Source: Dehalococcoidia bacterium (GTDB lineage: Bacteria > Chloroflexota > Dehalococcoidia > SM23-28-2). From it: DNA of 61,494 bases. The stretch lies in NCBI GenBank assembly GCA_030615765.1, contig JAUWYP010000009.1:1-61494 (forward strand). The letters run 5' to 3'. The position numbers and the translations under genes were made by a program. The first letter of the stretch is position 1. Every line of letters begins with the position of its first letter. Below the pieces are notes generated by a model, which did no database searches, was not told the DNA's origin, and worked only from the letters and a program-made list of their open reading frames with translations. Of the stretch, positions 49,834 through 58,930 are shown one piece after another.

Positions 49834-51750
49834 ATGCTGAACACTGTCCCTGAAGCCGTCGTCTGGGCCATCTTCCTGCTGCCTCTCTCTTCGTTCGTCA
49901 TCATCAGCCTCTTCGCTCGCCGCTGGCCGCAACGGAGCGGCTACATCACCATCGCTGCCATCGGTATCTCCTTCCTCTTCTCGCTGTGGGTGCTGGACAG
50001 CGTCATCCAGGAGGACGGCGCCAACCTGGGCTTCCCAACCCACGAGTGGCTGACTGTTGGCTCTTTGACGGTGAACCTGGGGCTGACGGTGGATGGCCTG
50101 ACGGCCATCATGCTGATGGTGGTCACCTCCGTCTCCCTGCTGGTGCAGGTCTACTCTCAGGGCTACATGCACGGCGACCCCGGTTACTCCCGCTATTTCG
50201 CCTTCATGTCGCTGTTCACCGCCTCCATGCTGGGCCTGGTGCTGGCCGAGAACCTGATCATGCTCTACGTCTTCTGGGAACTGGTCGGGCTGTGCTCGTA
50301 CCTGCTCATCGGCTTCTGGTTCGAGCGACCGGCGGCCAGGGCGGCGGCCACCAAGGCCTTCGTGGTCACCCGCCTGGGCGACCTGGGGTTTCTATCGGCC
50401 ATCCTTCTCATCTGGACGCAGACGGGAGAGCTGGACATCCCCCGTATTCAAGAGATGGCCATGGCCGGGGCCATCGGCAGCGTCATCCTAACCTGGCTGG
50501 CGGTCGGCGTGTTCGCTGGGGCGGTGGGCAAGTCGGCCCAGTTCCCCCTGCACGTGTGGCTGCCCGATGCCATGGAGGGCCCGACGCCGGTGTCGGCGCT
50601 GATCCACGCCGCGACCATGGTGGCCGCTGGGGTCTATCTGGTGGCACGCTTCTTCCCGATCTTCAGCGCGTCGGAGGAGGCGATAAACAGCGTGGCCGTG
50701 GTAGGAGCGATCACCGCCCTGATGGCCGCGAGCATGGCCATCGTGGCCACCGACATCAAGCGGGTGCTGGCCTACTCCACCATCAGCCAGCTGGGCTATA
50801 TGATGCTGGCCCTGGGGGTGGGAGGCTTCGCGGCAGGCATGTTCCATCTGTTTAACCATGCCTTCTTCAAGGCTCTGCTCTTCCTGGGGGCGGGGAGCGT
50901 GAACCACGCCACCAACACCTTCGACATGCGTCGCATGGGCGGCCTGCGTCGCTTCATGCCCTGGACGTTCATCACCTTCGTCATCGGGTCCCTAAGCCTG
51001 GCGGGCATCTTCCCCCTGTCGGGCTTCTGGAGCAAGGACGAGATCCTTTCGGCGGCCTGGGAGGACCAGCGCGTCCTGTTCTGGGTGGCCCTGGTCGTGG
51101 TGTTCATGACCGCCCTCTACATGGGGCGGGCCATCTTCCTGACCTTCGGCGGCGAGTACAAGGGAGGCGAGACGCCGGCCGGCGAGCACTCGGCCCATGA
51201 GGCCCAGCCTCACGAGTCGCCGCCGGTGATGGTGCTGCCGCTGATCGTGCTGGCCGTGGCCGCAGTCCTCACCGGCTTCCTGAACCTGCATCACGGGGTG
51301 ACCGATCTGCTGGAGGGCTGGCTGCCAGGGCCGGCCCTGGAGCGGGTAACGGAGATGGAGTTCCACTTCGGGCTGGCAACCCTGTCGATGATCTTCGGCG
51401 TGGCGGGCTTCGGCGTGGCCTGGGCCATCTACAGCGCTCGCCTGCTGAGCGCCGAGAACCTGCGGCGGGCGTTCGGGGCCGTTCACCGGCTGCTGGTCAA
51501 CAAGTACTACATGGACTGGCTGTACGAGGACATGCTGGTGCGGCGGGTAGTGCTGGGAACGGTGGCGAAGGGCCTGGACCTTTTCGATAGATACGTGGTG
51601 GACGGGGTGGTGAACGCAACGGCCTGGCTCACCCAGTTCAGCGCGTCGCGTCTGCGGCTGGTGCAGTCGGGCCAGCTGCAGCTCTACGCGGCGGCCATCT
51701 TTGTGGGGATTGTGCTTATCATAGCGGGCATTCTCATCGTGAATCCGTAG
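49834..51750 (+). CDS. nuoL: NADH-quinone oxidoreductase subunit L
   Basis: The large antiporter-like subunit, 638 residues, with about 14 membrane helices plus the lateral helix HL at the C-terminus. Conserved channel residues lie in ENLIMLYVFWELVGLCSYLL (the Glu of helix 5), SAQFPLHVWLPDAMEGPTPV (the helix 7 Lys region GKSAQFPLH), LIHAATMVAAGVYLVARFFP and FFKALLFLGAGSVNHAT. The length is usual. It precedes nuoM by 12 bp. Confidence 0.94.
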   Translation: MLNTVPEAVVWAIFLLPLSSFVIISLFARRWPQRSGYITIAAIGISFLFSLWVLDSVIQEDGANLGFPTHEWLTVGSLTVNLGLTVDGLTAIMLMVVTSVSLLVQVYSQGYMHGDPGYSRYFAFMSLFTASMLGLVLAENLIMLYVFWELVGLCSYLLIGFWFERPAARAAATKAFVVTRLGDLGFLSAILLIWTQTGELDIPRIQEMAMAGAIGSVILTWLAVGVFAGAVGKSAQFPLHVWLPDAMEGPTPVSALIHAATMVAAGVYLVARFFPIFSASEEAINSVAVVGAITALMAASMAIVATDIKRVLAYSTISQLGYMMLALGVGGFAAGMFHLFNHAFFKALLFLGAGSVNHATNTFDMRRMGGLRRFMPWTFITFVIGSLSLAGIFPLSGFWSKDEILSAAWEDQRVLFWVALVVVFMTALYMGRAIFLTFGGEYKGGETPAGEHSAHEAQPHESPPVMVLPLIVLAVAAVLTGFLNLHHGVTDLLEGWLPGPALERVTEMEFHFGLATLSMIFGVAGFGVAWAIYSARLLSAENLRRAFGAVHRLLVNKYYMDWLYEDMLVRRVVLGTVAKGLDLFDRYVVDGVVNATAWLTQFSASRLRLVQSGQLQLYAAAIFVGIVLIIAGILIVNP

Positions 51751-51762
51751 GGGAAGGCGACC

Positions 51763-53226
51763 GTGCTATCGTTCATCGTTTTCTTCCCCCTGCTGGGGAT
51801 CGCTATCATCGCCCTCCTCCCGAGGGAGCGAGAGCGGGACGCCAAGTGGGTGGCGGCGGCCACAGCCTTCGTCGTCCTGGTGGGCGCGCTGGCCCTTTTC
51901 GCCGCCTTCGACCGTGACCAGACGGGCTTTCAGTTCGTTCAGTGCCATACCTGGATCAGCGGCGACATCGCCCACTTCGACATCCAGTACCTTCTGGGCG
52001 TCGACGGCCTGAGCCTGGCCATGGTGGTGCTCACCGCCCTGCTGGGCCTGGTGGCGGTGCTCATCTCCTGGAAGATCGAGCTGCGGCCCAAGGAGTACTT
52101 CGCCTGGCTGCTGCTGCTGGAGATGAGCCTTCTGGGCGTGTTCACCGCTCTGGACTTCCTGCTGTTCTTCATCTTCTGGGAGATCGAGCTAATCCCCATG
52201 TACTTCCTCATCTCCATCTGGGGCACCGGCCGCAAGGTGTACTCGGCCTGGAAGTACGTGTTCTTCACCTTCTTCGGCAGCGCCTTCATGCTGGTGGGCC
52301 TGCTGGTGCTGGGCTTCGCCGCCGATACGTTCGACCTCAGGGTCCTGAGCCAGATGGAGATCCGCGATGCGTTGCTGCCCACGCAGGTTCTGTTCTTCTT
52401 CCTGATCTTCGGATTCGCCATCAAGCTGCCGGTGTTCCCCTTCCATACGTGGCTCCCCGACGCTCATACGGACGCGCCCACGGCGGTGAGCGTGATGCTG
52501 GCGGGGGTGCTTCTGAAAATGGGCGGCTACGGCATGCTGCGCATCTGCCTGAGCATTCTTCCCGATGTGGCCCGCGATGCCAGCGTCTGGCTGGCCGTCT
52601 TCGGGGTGGTGAACATCCTCTACGGGGCGATGGTCACCCTGGTCCAGACCGACCTCAAGCGGCTGATCGCGTACAGCAGCATCAGCCATATGGGGTATGT
52701 GCTGCTGGGCCTCTCCGCTCTGGGGCAGGTGGGCCTGACGGGGGCGGGCATGCAGATGTTCACCCATGGTCTGATCACCGGGCTCCTGTTCGTCATGGTG
52801 GGGATGGTCTACGATCGCGCCCACACCCGCCAGATCGGGGAGCTGTCGGGCCTGGCCCACCAGATGCCGATGATCGCCGTGGTGATGGTCATCGCCGGCC
52901 TAGCATCGCTGGGTCTGCCTAGCACGGCCGGGTTCGTGTCGGAGGTGATGGTCTTCCTGGGCACCTTCGACAAGCACGGGGTGCTGACGATCCTGGGGGT
53001 GATCGGCATCCTGCTGACGGCGGGCTACATCCTGTGGATGATCCAGCGGGTGTTCCTGGGCGAGCGCATGCCTCGCTGGGAGGACCTGGGCGACGCCACC
53101 GCCTGGTGGGAGCGAGCGGTCCTGGTGTCCATGGTGGCCGTCATCTTTCTCATCGGCATCTATCCGGCGGTGGTGGCCGATGTCATCGAGACCGGCGTGG
53201 AGCCGATCGTAGGAAGGCTGGCCTGA
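51763..53226 (+). CDS. nuoM: NADH-quinone oxidoreductase subunit M
   Basis: An antiporter-like subunit of 487 residues, about 14 helices. Typical blocks are LLLEMSLLGVFTALDFLLFF, the Glu of FIFWEIELIPMYFLI, KLPVFPFHTWLPDAHTDAPT (the Lys of helix 7) and MFTHGLITGLLFVMVGMVYD. It starts at a GTG (51763). Its stop is followed almost at once by nuoN. Confidence 0.94.
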   Translation: MLSFIVFFPLLGIAIIALLPRERERDAKWVAAATAFVVLVGALALFAAFDRDQTGFQFVQCHTWISGDIAHFDIQYLLGVDGLSLAMVVLTALLGLVAVLISWKIELRPKEYFAWLLLLEMSLLGVFTALDFLLFFIFWEIELIPMYFLISIWGTGRKVYSAWKYVFFTFFGSAFMLVGLLVLGFAADTFDLRVLSQMEIRDALLPTQVLFFFLIFGFAIKLPVFPFHTWLPDAHTDAPTAVSVMLAGVLLKMGGYGMLRICLSILPDVARDASVWLAVFGVVNILYGAMVTLVQTDLKRLIAYSSISHMGYVLLGLSALGQVGLTGAGMQMFTHGLITGLLFVMVGMVYDRAHTRQIGELSGLAHQMPMIAVVMVIAGLASLGLPSTAGFVSEVMVFLGTFDKHGVLTILGVIGILLTAGYILWMIQRVFLGERMPRWEDLGDATAWWERAVLVSMVAVIFLIGIYPAVVADVIETGVEPIVGRLA

Positions 53227-53227
53227 G

Positions 53228-54691
53228 ATGGGGGATTTGGCTAGCGTCGACCGCCTGGGGCCCGAGCTGATCCTGCTGGCCTTCGCTGGCATCATCGTGC
53301 TGACCGACCTGGTGGTGCAGCGCCGATGGCTGGTGGTGGGCAGTAGCCTGCTGGCGGTGGCCGGCTCTCTCATCTGGGCGGGCACGCTGGTGGCCCGCGA
53401 CATGCGAGGCAGCGCCTTCGACGGGGTGCTGGTGGTGGACGACTTCTCCCTCTTCTTCAACTTCCTCTTCGCGGGCATCGCCGGGGTGGTCATCCTGGCC
53501 TCCATCGACTACAGCGAGCGGTTCAGCCGCTACCAGAGCGAGTACTACGCCCTCATCCTGACCTCGGCGGCCGGCATGATGCTCCTGGCGGCCAGCGTTG
53601 ACCTCATTGCCATCTTCATCGCCCTGGAGCTGACCAGTATCTCGCTGTACGTTCTGGTGGCCTTGCTTAAGGACGTGCGCTCCAGCGAGGCCGGCCTCAA
53701 GTATCTCCTCCTGGGTGCCCTGAGCACGGCCGTCACCCTGTACGGGATGGCCCTGCTCTTTGGCCTGTCGGGAAGCACGAGCCTGGCGGACATAGGGGAC
53801 AAGGTGGCCGCGGCCAACGACGACACGAGGGCGGCGCTGGTGATGGCGATGGTCTTCCTGGCGGCGGGTCTGGGGTTCAAGATGGCAGCCGTGCCCTTCC
53901 AGATGTGGGTGCCCGACGTGTACGAGGGCGCCCCCACGCCGATCACGGCCTACCTGTCGGTGGGGAGCAAGGCGGCGGGCTTCGCGGTGGTGATGCGCAT
54001 CTTCTTCGAGGCTCTGGGCGACCGGTTCATCAGCGGCGACTGGTCGATCATGTTCGCCGCGATCGCCGCCATCTCGATGAGCGTGGGCAACCTCGTGGCC
54101 ATCAGCCAGACCAACATCAAGCGGATGCTGGGGTACAGCTCCATCGCTCAGGCGGGGTATCTGCTGGTGGGCATCGCGGCCATCTCCGCTGCCGGAGGCG
54201 AGCTCAGCCTGGGGGCCAGCGGCGTCATCTTCTTCCTGGCGGCCTATGCCTTCACCAACCTGGGGGCCTTCATCGCCGTCATCGCCATCTCCAACCGGAT
54301 CAACAGCGACGAGATAGGGGACTACGGCGGCATGGCCCGGCGGGCACCGCTGCTGGCCCTGGGGCTCACCCTGTGCCTGCTATCGCTCACCGGCATCCCG
54401 CCGACCGCCGGCTTCATCGCCAAGGTGTACATCTTCAACGCCGCCGTCGAGAGCGACCTGGTCTGGCTGGTCATCGTGGGCGTCCTCAACAGCGTGGTGG
54501 CCGCCTACTACTACCTGCGAGTGGTGCTCCAGATGTATCTGGAGGCGCCGCCGAGCGAGGAGCGCGTTCCCGCTGGGCCTTCCCTCGGCCTGGCGATGGC
54601 CATCGCCAGCGGCGGCATCCTGTTCATCGGCATCCTTCCCTTCCCCCTGCTGGAGGTCTCGGAGACGGCGGCCAGGGTGTTCGGCAGCTAA
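53228..54691 (+). CDS. nuoN: NADH-quinone oxidoreductase subunit N
   Basis: An antiporter-like subunit of 487 residues. Blocks include SVDLIAIFIALELTSISLYV (the helix 5 Glu), KMAAVPFQMWVPDVYEGAPT (the helix 7 Lys), LGYSSIAQAGYLLVGIAAIS and LSLTGIPPTAGFIAKVYIF. It ends the nuo operon. The hairpins at 54741-54833 lie after it, but there is no clear T-run terminator. Confidence 0.94.
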   Translation: MGDLASVDRLGPELILLAFAGIIVLTDLVVQRRWLVVGSSLLAVAGSLIWAGTLVARDMRGSAFDGVLVVDDFSLFFNFLFAGIAGVVILASIDYSERFSRYQSEYYALILTSAAGMMLLAASVDLIAIFIALELTSISLYVLVALLKDVRSSEAGLKYLLLGALSTAVTLYGMALLFGLSGSTSLADIGDKVAAANDDTRAALVMAMVFLAAGLGFKMAAVPFQMWVPDVYEGAPTPITAYLSVGSKAAGFAVVMRIFFEALGDRFISGDWSIMFAAIAAISMSVGNLVAISQTNIKRMLGYSSIAQAGYLLVGIAAISAAGGELSLGASGVIFFLAAYAFTNLGAFIAVIAISNRINSDEIGDYGGMARRAPLLALGLTLCLLSLTGIPPTAGFIAKVYIFNAAVESDLVWLVIVGVLNSVVAAYYYLRVVLQMYLEAPPSEERVPAGPSLGLAMAIASGGILFIGILPFPLLEVSETAARVFGS

Positions 54692-54740
54692 GGGCTGGTA
54701 ATCGGTTTGTGCTTGGTGGGGAGAGTTCTCCTCGGCCATT

Positions 54741-54833
54741 CCGCGGGTTGTCCGCCTTGCGGACTCCGCCTCTGGCGGAGAAACCCGCGGCTTCCCAGAA
54801 TCGAAGGATGGTGCTGCGGGATTCATCCCGCAG
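54741..54833. repeat. Nested cruciform repeat, family C
   Basis: Outer stem CCGCGGGTT (54741-54749)/AACCCGCGG (about 54782-54790) encloses two hairpins, GTCCGCCTTGCGGAC and CTCCGCCTCTGGCGGAG. A separate hairpin CTGCGGGAT/ATCCCGCAG follows at 54814-54833. The inner 42 bp (54747-54788) equal 750-791 exactly, and in both places a GGATT-type hairpin lies about 15-25 bp to the right. No ORF is inside. Confidence 0.85.
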
Positions 54834-54920
54834 GGTTGGAAACCTCACCCACCAGCGGTGAGCCGATCACGAGCGCTCGTCTTTGTTGAATCGCCAGCCT
54901 GCGGGTGCTAGCATGCCAGC

Positions 54921-55433
54921 ATGGCTGCCCCCCGATCCTCTCGTCCCGCTCACCGCATAGACGTACAGGTCGCTCGGCTTTTTCGCTCGGCGGTGCGGGC
55001 GCCCTGGCTGAGGCGAATCGCCCGCCACGTGCTGGCAGCGGAGGGCGTCGGCCCCACGCAACTGGGTGTCGTCGTTACCGACGACGCCACCGTCCGCGAG
55101 TTGAACCGCCGCTATCTCGGCGTAGACGCGCCGACGGACGTTCTCTCCTTCGGCCTGGGTCAGAAGGACGATGGGCCGTTCGCCCTGCCGCCGGGCGAGG
55201 CCACGCCCCTGGGCGAGGTGATCATCGCCTATCCGACGGCTGTGCGGCAGGCCGAGGAGCAGGGCCACAGCGTGGAGGCCGAGGTGGCCCACCTGCTGGT
55301 GCACGGCGTCCTCCACCTGCTGGACTACGACCACGTGGAGGGGGAAGAGGAGCGGATCATGCGCGGAAGGGAGAAAGAAATCCTGGCGGCTTTGGATCTG
55401 GAAGCGGCGTCTTTTGACAATGTTTGGCGCTAG
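54921..55433 (+). CDS. ybeY: Endoribonuclease YbeY
   Basis: A zinc-dependent RNase for 16S rRNA 3' maturation and ribosome quality control. The 170-residue protein carries the metal motif HLLVHGVLHLLDYDH (H3XH5XH pattern, about residues 118-132) and the preceding ELNRRYLGVDAPTDVLSF. The length is normal. The C-terminal frame contains the dnaX promoter elements. Confidence 0.93.
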   Translation: MAAPRSSRPAHRIDVQVARLFRSAVRAPWLRRIARHVLAAEGVGPTQLGVVVTDDATVRELNRRYLGVDAPTDVLSFGLGQKDDGPFALPPGEATPLGEVIIAYPTAVRQAEEQGHSVEAEVAHLLVHGVLHLLDYDHVEGEEERIMRGREKEILAALDLEAASFDNVWR

Positions 55434-55441
55434 TCTATAAT
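55414..55441 (+). promoter_or_regulatory. Strong sigma-70 promoter of dnaX
   Basis: TTGACA (55414-55419), a 16-bp spacer and TATAAT (55436-55441), both perfect consensus matches. It lies over the 3' end of ybeY, 32 bp before the dnaX start at 55474. Confidence 0.8.
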
Positions 55442-55473
55442 GGCCTCGAGATGTAGAGTTTTGCGGTGGTTTT

Positions 55474-57195
55474 GTGAGTAGCAGCAGTACCAGCAGCGAA
55501 GTCTTCTATCGTAAGTGGCGTCCCCAGTCTTTCTCTGAGGTGGTGGGCCAGGACCCCATCACCCAGACGGTGCGCAACTCGCTGGCCAGCAGTCGGGTGG
55601 CTCACGCCTACCTCTTCTGCGGCCCTCGGGGCACAGGCAAGACGAGCATGGGCCGACTATTGGCCAAGGCGGTGAACTGCCTCCAGCTGGCCGAGGGCGA
55701 GCCGTGCAACACCTGCGAGTCCTGTCAGGCCTACCTCGAAGGGCGGGCCATGGACCTGGTGGAGATGGACGCCGCCAGCAATCGCGGCATCGACGAGATC
55801 CGCAAGCTGCGCGAACGGGTGGGCCTGGCGCCGATGGCCGGGGGGCACAAGGTGTATCTGGTGGACGAGGTGCACATGCTCACCCCCGAGGCCTACAACG
55901 CCCTCCTCAAGACGCTGGAGGAGCCGCCGCCCCACATCATCTTCGTCCTGGCCACCACCGAGGCGCACAAGGTGCCGGCCACTATCATCTCTCGCTGCCA
56001 GCGGTTCGACTTCCACCGTCTGCCACTGGCGGCGGTGGTCTCCCGCCTGGAGCACATCTGCCAGGAGGAGGGCATCCAGATAGAGGCGGCCGCCCTGCAG
56101 GAGATCGCTCGCAGCGCCAGCGGCAGCCTGCGCGACGCTATCAACCTGGTAGAGCAGCTTAGCAACTACTACGGCTCGTCGCCGAGCCTGGAGCAGGTGC
56201 GCGACTCGTTGGGCCTGACCGCCGATGCGCGCGGTCGCGAGTTGGTGCGCCACGTCCTGGAAAAAGACCTGTCGGCTGGGCTGAAGCTCATCGCTGCCGT
56301 GCGGGACGACGGTGTGGACATGCGCCAGTTTCAGCGAGAGGTGGTGAACTACCTGCGGGCCCTGCTGGTGGTGAAGGCGGGTGCCGAGGACACGTTGGAC
56401 CTGGCGGCGGAGGAGGTGGAGGAGATGCGGTCCGCCTCGTCTGCTGCCTCCAGCGAGGACATCCTGCGAGCGCTGCGCGGCTTCGGCCAGGCGGACTTCC
56501 GCGAGGATCCTCAGGCGTCGCTGCCCCTGGAGCTGGCTCTGGCCGACCATGTGTTGGGGCCAAGCGCTGTGGCTCAGGTGGCAGCCGAGGAGACGGAGCC
56601 CGTCGTGCGGCCGCCTTTCCCGACGGGCCATCAGGCGGCGCCGCGGCAGCCGCCCAAGCTACGGGCGCGTCTCCAGGAGACGGAGAGGCAGGCCCCGCAG
56701 CCTCCGAAGCCTGCTGCGCCGTCCGGCGAAGGCGAGAGCCAGCCTCCGAAGCCTGCTGCGCCGTCCGGCGAGGGCGAGAGCCAAGCGGTAGAGGCCACTC
56801 CTGCCGAAGCGACGACGACGGCGGCCGATGACCTCCTGAAGCGCATCCGCGTGGCGTGCAAGAAGGAGGACCATCGGGTGGCCGCCTACCTCAACGGAAC
56901 CTGCGAGGTCAAGTCCCTGGAGAATGGCGTTCTCGTCCTGGAATTCTATCAGAAGTTTAGCTTCCACAAGGAGAAGATCGAGACGCCGGACCACCGCCGT
57001 ATCGTGGAAGAGGTAGCCTCGCGCCTTCTGGGTCAGACGATCACCCTAGAGTGCACGGTGGGCGAGCGGCAGACGGCGGAGGGGAAGCCATCGACGCGTG
57101 GGGGGCATCTGGTGCAGGCGGCTCGGCAAATGGGAGCACGGCCGGTTGTTGGTGGGAAGGGAGGTTCCAGTGGCGACCCGCGGAATGAACCATGA
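55474..57195 (+). CDS. dnaX: DNA polymerase III subunits gamma/tau
   Basis: Clamp-loader subunit, 573 residues. N-terminal AAA+ ATPase: YRKWRPQSFSEVVGQ, Walker A GPRGTGKTSMGRL (about residues 50-62), a zinc site with CNTCESC, Walker B VYLVDEVHML and SRC (sensor/arginine finger SRCQRF). The tau-like tail holds a Pro-rich linker with the 14-residue repeat QPPKPAAPSGEGES twice (42-bp units at 56698-56739 and 56740-56781), then a C-terminal region. It starts at a GTG. ybaB begins inside its last codons, and the order dnaX-ybaB-recR is conserved. Confidence 0.95.
   Translation: MSSSSTSSEVFYRKWRPQSFSEVVGQDPITQTVRNSLASSRVAHAYLFCGPRGTGKTSMGRLLAKAVNCLQLAEGEPCNTCESCQAYLEGRAMDLVEMDAASNRGIDEIRKLRERVGLAPMAGGHKVYLVDEVHMLTPEAYNALLKTLEEPPPHIIFVLATTEAHKVPATIISRCQRFDFHRLPLAAVVSRLEHICQEEGIQIEAAALQEIARSASGSLRDAINLVEQLSNYYGSSPSLEQVRDSLGLTADARGRELVRHVLEKDLSAGLKLIAAVRDDGVDMRQFQREVVNYLRALLVVKAGAEDTLDLAAEEVEEMRSASSAASSEDILRALRGFGQADFREDPQASLPLELALADHVLGPSAVAQVAAEETEPVVRPPFPTGHQAAPRQPPKLRARLQETERQAPQPPKPAAPSGEGESQPPKPAAPSGEGESQAVEATPAEATTTAADDLLKRIRVACKKEDHRVAAYLNGTCEVKSLENGVLVLEFYQKFSFHKEKIETPDHRRIVEEVASRLLGQTITLECTVGERQTAEGKPSTRGGHLVQAARQMGARPVVGGKGGSSGDPRNEP
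56698..56781. repeat. 42-bp tandem repeat inside dnaX
   Basis: Two units differing by one base, encoding QPPKPAAPSGEGES twice in the disordered linker of the tau region. Confidence 0.85.
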
Positions 57196-57490
57196 TATGC
57201 TTCGGCAGCTTCAGCGGATGCAGGCCCAGATCACCAAGGCTCAGCAGGAAATCGAGGAGTCGACGGTGGAGGCGAGCGCCGGCGGAGGCGCTGTCACCGT
57301 GGTGGTCAGCGGGCAGCCCAGGCTCCAGTCCATCAAGATCGCTCCCGAGGCTGTCGACCCCGATGACGTGGAGATGCTGGAGGACATGATCGCCGCCGCG
57401 CTCAACGAGGCTCTGGAGAAAGTGCGCACTATGCAGGCTGAGCGGTTCGGCTCTGTGACCGGCGGCCTGGACATGCCGGGCCTAACCTAA
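57170..57490 (+). CDS. ybaB: YbaB/EbfC nucleoid-associated protein
   Basis: A 106-residue DNA-binding dimer of the YbaB/EbfC family: a long N-terminal helix (MLRQLQRMQAQITKAQQEIE), then the strand region VEASAGGGAVTVVVSG and VDPDDVEMLEDMIAAALNEA. I set the start at the GTG 57170, since AAGGGAGG lies five bases before it; an ATG at 57185 is the alternative. It overlaps the dnaX end by 26 bp and precedes recR by 6 bp, the usual dnaX-ybaB-recR order. Confidence 0.9.
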   Translation: MATRGMNHDMLRQLQRMQAQITKAQQEIEESTVEASAGGGAVTVVVSGQPRLQSIKIAPEAVDPDDVEMLEDMIAAALNEALEKVRTMQAERFGSVTGGLDMPGLT

Positions 57491-57496
57491 CCCGCA

Positions 57497-58108
57497 ATGG
57501 ACGTCATCCCTTCCGCTGCGGCGCCGGTGGTGAGGCTCGTCGAGGAGTTCCATAAGCTGCCGGGCGTCGGCCCCAAGAGCGCCCAGCGCCTCACCTACTA
57601 TCTCCTGCGTGCCCCCGAGGAGGAGGCCAGGGCGCTGGCCCAGGCCATCCTGGAGGTGAAGGAGAAGATCACCTTCTGCTCCGTCTGTCAGAACGTGACC
57701 GACCGCGAGCCGTGCCTCATCTGTACCAACCCGGAGCGTGACTCCTCTCTTATGTGCGTGGTGGAGGAGCCCCTGGACATCCTGGCTCTGGAGCGAACCC
57801 GCAGCTACAACGGGCTGTACCATGTCCTGCACGGTGTGATCTCGCCCATGGACGGCGTGGGGCCGGAGGACCTGAAGGTGGAGGAGCTGCTGGAGCGCCT
57901 GAAGGGGGGCTCGTTCCAGGAGGTGATCCTGGCGACCAATCCCAACCTGGAGGGCGAGGCGACCGCCATGTACCTCGGGCGGCTGCTGCGTCCCCTGGGG
58001 GTGCGGGTGACTCGCCTGGCGCGCGGCCTGCCCAGCGGCGCCGACCTGGAGTACGCCGACGACCTCACGCTTACCCGCGCCCTGGAGGGGCGACAGGAGA
58101 TGGACTGA
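57497..58108 (+). CDS. recR: Recombination protein RecR
   Basis: RecR, 203 residues, forms with RecO the complex that loads RecA on SSB-coated gaps. Visible are the helix-hairpin-helix LPGVGPKSAQRLTYYLL near the start, a four-Cys zinc finger (CSVCQNVTDREPCLIC) at about residues 57-72, and a Toprim domain with MCVVEEPLDILALERT. It is followed by recO 18 bp away, so both partners are made together. Confidence 0.95.
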   Translation: MDVIPSAAAPVVRLVEEFHKLPGVGPKSAQRLTYYLLRAPEEEARALAQAILEVKEKITFCSVCQNVTDREPCLICTNPERDSSLMCVVEEPLDILALERTRSYNGLYHVLHGVISPMDGVGPEDLKVEELLERLKGGSFQEVILATNPNLEGEATAMYLGRLLRPLGVRVTRLARGLPSGADLEYADDLTLTRALEGRQEMD

Positions 58109-58126
58109 GCCTCGCGGGCGCTTTCC

Positions 58127-58924
58127 ATGACGACGCCGCGCATCTACAAGACGGAAGCTATCGTTCTGCGCCAGCGCAAGCTGGGCGAGGCCGGCAAGAT
58201 CGTCACTTTCTACACCCCCAACTACGGCAAGCTGGATGCCGTGGCCAAGGGGGTGCGCCGACCCAAGAGTCGCCTGGGTGGCCACCTGGAGGTGCTGACT
58301 CATAGCACGGTCATGCTGGCCCAGGGACGTAATCTGGACGTCGTCACCCAGGCCCAGACGGTGGAGAGCTTTGCGCCCCTGCGGAGTGACCTGCACCGCC
58401 TGAGCCGTGCCCTGTACACTGCCGAGCTGGTGGACCGCTTCTCGCCCGAGGGGGCGGAGAGCTATCAGGTCTTCCAGTTGCTGCTGGCGACGCTCCGTCG
58501 CCTGGCCACAGCAAGGGATGTGGACACCGTCGTGCGCTACTTGGAGATGCAGCTCCTGGGCCTGTCGGGCTTTCAGCCCCAGCTCGCTCGCTGTGTGAAC
58601 TGCGAGCAGCCCCTGGCAGCGATGCCCAACTACTTCGGCCTTGCCGCCGGCGGCGTCCTGTGTCCTTCATGCGGGCCGGAGGCCGCAGGGTCGAGGTCGC
58701 TATCGCTGAATGCCCTCAAGGTGATGCGGCTGCTTCAGAGCGGCAGCTTCGCCGCAGTGTCGCGGGTAAGGATGAACCTCGGCCTGGCGCAGGAGATCGA
58801 GATGCATCTGCGGGCCTACCTGGTCCACGTGCTGGAGCGAGATGTGCGGTCGGCTGCCTTCATCGACCGCCTGCGGCGGGAGGACTTCTGGGAGCCAGCG
58901 GGGGTATCCAGCCAGAAGGACTAG
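58127..58924 (+). CDS. recO: DNA repair protein RecO
   Basis: RecO, 265 residues: an N-terminal OB fold (YKTEAIVLRQRKLGEAGKIV, then KGVRRPKSRLGGHLE), a helical part, and a zinc finger CVNC...CPSC at about residues 160-185. It partners with RecR encoded just upstream. The length and motifs are normal. Confidence 0.93.
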   Translation: MTTPRIYKTEAIVLRQRKLGEAGKIVTFYTPNYGKLDAVAKGVRRPKSRLGGHLEVLTHSTVMLAQGRNLDVVTQAQTVESFAPLRSDLHRLSRALYTAELVDRFSPEGAESYQVFQLLLATLRRLATARDVDTVVRYLEMQLLGLSGFQPQLARCVNCEQPLAAMPNYFGLAAGGVLCPSCGPEAAGSRSLSLNALKVMRLLQSGSFAAVSRVRMNLGLAQEIEMHLRAYLVHVLERDVRSAAFIDRLRREDFWEPAGVSSQKD

Positions 58925-58930
58925 GCCTCT

